Source: Cellulomonas sp. (GTDB taxonomy: Bacteria > Actinomycetota > Actinomycetes > Actinomycetales > Cellulomonadaceae). From it: 6,839 nt of DNA. Position 1 is the stretch's first letter, and the number at the start of each line of letters is the position of its first letter. The DNA is taken from positions 1 to 6,839 of the forward strand of contig JAPSIJ010000121.1 in assembly GCA_031178805.1 (NCBI GenBank), read 5' to 3'. The notes under the pieces are model-generated. The model was not told the DNA's origin and searched no databases. It saw only the letters and a program-made list of their open reading frames with translations. Shown here piece by piece: positions 4,274 through 6,839 of the stretch. The position numbers were made by a program, and so were the translations under genes.

Positions 4274-6839
4274 GTGAACAGACGCACCCGTACCGCCGCC
4301 GGCCTCTTGCTCGCCGGCGCGCTGGTGGCGGTCAACGTGCCCGCGCACGCCGGCGACGAGCCCGCCCGGCCCGGTGCCGTGCCGGGACCGTCCCGCGCCG
4401 CGGCCCGCGCCGCCGCCCTGGAGGCGGACGACCTGGCGGCAGCGATGGACGTGCCCGCCGGCACGCTGCTGTCCGCGGACTACGGCGACTCGGACCCCCG
4501 GGCGTTCGCGATCTCCGACGGCGTCCCGGTCGCGCCGCCCGAGGACGAGGACCCGGGCGACCCCGGCGACCCGGGCGACCCCGTCCCCACGCTGCAGTCG
4601 GTCGCGGACGCGGGCCTCGGGTTCCCCACCACGGGATCGACGTTCCTCGTCCTGTCGACGGGCGACGCGTCGCACGCCCTGCTGCCCGACTCCAGCGGCG
4701 GCCTGAGCACGGACCTCGGGGGCTCCTCGAACGAGGACGGCGAGGACCTCGCGCAGCTGCACCTCCAGCTCGACCCGCCGGACGGCGCGCGGTGCTTCGC
4801 GTTCGACGTCGCGTTCCTCTCGGAGGAGTACCCCGAGTACGTCGGCTCGAGCTTCAACGACGCGTTCACGGCGCAGCTCGGCGACGGGCACACCGAGATC
4901 GTCGACGGCGCGGTGGAGGCCGACGCGAACTTCGCGCAGGACGTGCAGGGCAACCCGCTGTCGATCAACACCGTCTTCGGCATGGAGGCCGGCACGGGCA
5001 CGACGTACGACGGGGGCACCGCGCGGCTGCGCGCCGGCGCACCGGTGATCGCCGCCACGGTCGACGTCTACCTGACCGTCCAGGACCTCGGCGACTCGGC
5101 CTTCGACTCGGCGGTGTTCCTCGACAACTTCTTCTGGTCCGACGACCTCAACTGCCGGTTCGGCTCCACCGAGGACACCGACGGCGACGGCCTGCTCGAC
5201 GAGTGGGAGACCGACGGCCTGACGATGCTGACGGGCGAGGGCCAGGAGGTCGTCGACCTGCCGGCGATGGGCGCCGACCCGGCCGTGCCGGACGTCTTCG
5301 TCGAGATCGACCACATGGGGGGCGACGACCACTCGCACGCGCCTGAGCCGGCGGCGATCGCGGCCGTCGTGGACAGCTTCGCGCGCAACGGCGTGCACCT
5401 GCACGTCGACTACGGCCCCGCCGCGCCGCTCACCTACGGTGCCGCCGCGACGTGGGGCGACCTGAGCGAGGGCGAGGAGCTGCCGCACCGCGAGCACCTG
5501 GGCGACAACGGCCTGTTCGGCTGGTTCGGCTACCGGTGGTCGGCGTTCGACGACGTGAAGGACGACAGCTTCGAGGAGGTGCGGGCGCCGGTCTTCCACT
5601 ACAACGTGTGGGCGCACCACCTCTCTCCGCAGCTGGGCACGACGAGCGGCATGTCGCGGGGGAGCCTCGACGGGGCGAGCGACTTCGTCGTCTCGCTCGG
5701 CGGGTGGCAGGACGACACGGGCTCGCTCGAGGAGCAGGCCGGGACGTTCATGCACGAGCTGGGGCACAACCTGGGCCTCGGGCACGGCGGCGACGACCAC
5801 GAGAACCACAAGCCCAACTACCTCAGCGTCATGAACTACCTCTTCCAGGACGGTCTGCCCGCCGGCAGCGAGGACTTCGACTACTCGGGCGCCGCCCTGC
5901 CGGACCTCGACGAGGACGCGCTGGTCGAGGCCGACGGCATCGGCGTCCCGGAGTCGGTGCGCACGCAGCACCGTGGCTGCGGCAACGCCCGCACGAGCGA
6001 CGGCGACGCCGTCGACTTCAACTGCGACGGCGACACCGACGACGTGCTGGCCCGCGACGTCAACGGCGACGGTGACCACACCGAGCTCCTCGGCGCACGC
6101 GACTGGGGCGAGCTCATGTACACGGGCGGCGCGATCGGCCGCCCGGGTGCGCTCGTCGAGCTGCCCGCGGAGACGGTGCCCGAGGAGCCCGAGCTGACCG
6201 AGGAGGCGAACCGCGCGCTCGACGCCGAGGTCGTCACCCCGGTGGCCGGTGCCGCCCCCACGACGCCCGCCGCCGCCGTCGTCGTCGGGACGCCCGTGAC
6301 GGCGTCGCTCGACTTCACGGTGGACGGCGGCACGGCCGACGCGGTCGTCGCGACCTGGTCGTGGGGCGACGGCACGACCAGCACGGGCACCGTCACGGAC
6401 GGCCCGCGCAGCACCGCGACGCACACGTACACGGCGGCCGGGCGCTACCCGGTGCAGGCGACGCTCACGGCGTCGGGCGGCACGGTGACGTCGCCGGCCG
6501 CGACCGTCGTCGTGGTCGACCCGTCCGCGGGCGGGCTGCACGCCGTGGCGGCGCTCCCCGTGCCGGCCGGGGCGACCCCGTCCGCGCCGGCGGCGACGGG
6601 CCCGGCGGCGGTGGTCGTCGGCGCCTCGTGGGTCGGTCGCACGCCGCGCCTGGTGACGGGCACGCTGGTCGAGTGGCCGGCGGCGCGCCTGCGGGTCGTG
6701 GCGACCTCGGGTGACTGGCTCGTGGTCCAGGGCGGCACCGCGGTGCTGGAGTCCGACGCGACCGTGAACGGGCGCGGCGGCTACCGGCAGCGGGTCACCG
6801 CGACGGGGGGCCGCACCCCGGCGCTGCGCGTCGAGGTGT
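4274..6839 (+). CDS. Secreted metzincin-type zinc metalloprotease with choice-of-anchor L and PKD domains (3' end beyond window)
   Basis: The frame stays open for 855 codons to the window edge. Residues 1-26 are a signal peptide ending AHA. Residues about 48-288 match a choice-of-anchor L domain, with FLSEEYPEYVGSSFNDAF (181-198) and FDSAVFLDNFFW (277-288), interrupted by an acidic DPG-repeat insert (90-103). DTDGDGLLDEWE (301-312) is a calcium-binding loop. The protease domain follows: HELGHNLGLGH (494-504) gives zinc ligands H494, H498 and H504 and catalytic E495, and SVMNY (M520) is the likely Met-turn. NCDGDTDD (583-590) and DVNGDGDHTE (595-604) look like further calcium loops. A PKD domain spans about 668-750 (WGDGT 697-701, HTY 717-719). 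Residues 754-855 resemble a beta domain often found after PKD repeats (WLVV 815-818, VNG 831-833). That domain usually ends soon after this point, so only a few to some tens of codons are probably missing. The protein is exported; its substrate is unknown. Confidence 0.9.
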   Translation, partial: MNRRTRTAAGLLLAGALVAVNVPAHAGDEPARPGAVPGPSRAAARAAALEADDLAAAMDVPAGTLLSADYGDSDPRAFAISDGVPVAPPEDEDPGDPGDPGDPVPTLQSVADAGLGFPTTGSTFLVLSTGDASHALLPDSSGGLSTDLGGSSNEDGEDLAQLHLQLDPPDGARCFAFDVAFLSEEYPEYVGSSFNDAFTAQLGDGHTEIVDGAVEADANFAQDVQGNPLSINTVFGMEAGTGTTYDGGTARLRAGAPVIAATVDVYLTVQDLGDSAFDSAVFLDNFFWSDDLNCRFGSTEDTDGDGLLDEWETDGLTMLTGEGQEVVDLPAMGADPAVPDVFVEIDHMGGDDHSHAPEPAAIAAVVDSFARNGVHLHVDYGPAAPLTYGAAATWGDLSEGEELPHREHLGDNGLFGWFGYRWSAFDDVKDDSFEEVRAPVFHYNVWAHHLSPQLGTTSGMSRGSLDGASDFVVSLGGWQDDTGSLEEQAGTFMHELGHNLGLGHGGDDHENHKPNYLSVMNYLFQDGLPAGSEDFDYSGAALPDLDEDALVEADGIGVPESVRTQHRGCGNARTSDGDAVDFNCDGDTDDVLARDVNGDGDHTELLGARDWGELMYTGGAIGRPGALVELPAETVPEEPELTEEANRALDAEVVTPVAGAAPTTPAAAVVVGTPVTASLDFTVDGGTADAVVATWSWGDGTTSTGTVTDGPRSTATHTYTAAGRYPVQATLTASGGTVTSPAATVVVVDPSAGGLHAVAALPVPAGATPSAPAATGPAAVVVGASWVGRTPRLVTGTLVEWPAARLRVVATSGDWLVVQGGTAVLESDATVNGRGGYRQRVTATGGRTPALRVEV
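4550..4582 (+). repeat. 9-bp repeats encoding a DPG spacer
   Basis: Three 9-base units plus a partial one encode DPGDPGDPGDP (residues 93-103) inside the N-terminal part of the choice-of-anchor L region. The stretch is acidic and probably a flexible loop. Confidence 0.75.

Noticed and set aside
4257..4277. ATG at 4257 as a start before the metalloprotease
   Set aside because: It is in another frame and stops after six codons.
2377..4464. A 695-codon minus-strand open frame across the photoproduct-lyase and lipoprotein genes
   Set aside because: It spans two well-supported plus-strand genes and their spacer, its composition is low-complexity Arg/Val/Gly, and no motif is recognisable.
3950..6541. 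An 863-codon open frame on the minus strand opposite the metalloprotease gene
   Set aside because: It is a shadow of the GC-rich plus-strand gene. Its translation is Arg/Val/Ala/His-rich with no recognisable domain, while the plus-strand frame has a signal peptide, zinc motif and PKD domain.
1..6839. Signs of a mobile element, phage, CRISPR or defence system
   Set aside because: No transposase, integrase, terminal inverted repeats, spacer-repeat pattern or tRNA was seen, and composition looks uniform across the window.

Overview
The window is very GC-rich. Third codon positions are almost all G or C, Shine-Dalgarno sequences are short, and some starts are GTG. Together with the kinds of genes present, this points to an actinobacterium, most likely Micrococcales and Cellulomonas-like. 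That placement is inferred from composition and gene types, not from a database match.

Layout. Positions 1-81 are a leader with two palindromes, one of which resembles a LacI-family operator. Positions 82-1659 (+) encode a secreted, modular family-1 pectate lyase: signal peptide, PL1 beta-helix, Pro/Thr linker and a C-terminal F5/8C-like beta-sandwich. A long, nearly perfect inverted repeat (1687-1740) separates it from a convergent gene at 1766-2308 (-), a small membrane protein of unknown function. A short divergent intergenic region leads to 2398-3543 (+), a radical-SAM protein of the spore photoproduct lyase family. A GC-rich spacer with a weak hairpin and a possible promoter follows. Then come a small lipoprotein (3721-4215, +) and, 58 nt downstream, a large secreted metalloprotease (4274 to beyond the window end, +). 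The metalloprotease carries a choice-of-anchor L domain, a metzincin zinc site, calcium-binding loops, a PKD domain and most of a terminal beta domain.

How the genes fit together. The pectate lyase is a plant-cell-wall degradation gene, probably controlled by sugar availability. The lipoprotein and metalloprotease share strand and close spacing and are probably co-transcribed, which would give a surface protein and an exported protease working outside the cell. The photoproduct-lyase homologue and the small membrane protein look like unrelated housekeeping or accessory genes.

I found no RNA genes, CRISPR arrays, insertion sequences or phage genes. I do not see a clear-cut new system. The points most worth following are the unusual cysteine placement in the photoproduct-lyase homologue, the lipoprotein/metalloprotease pair, and the operator-like palindromes ahead of the pectate lyase.
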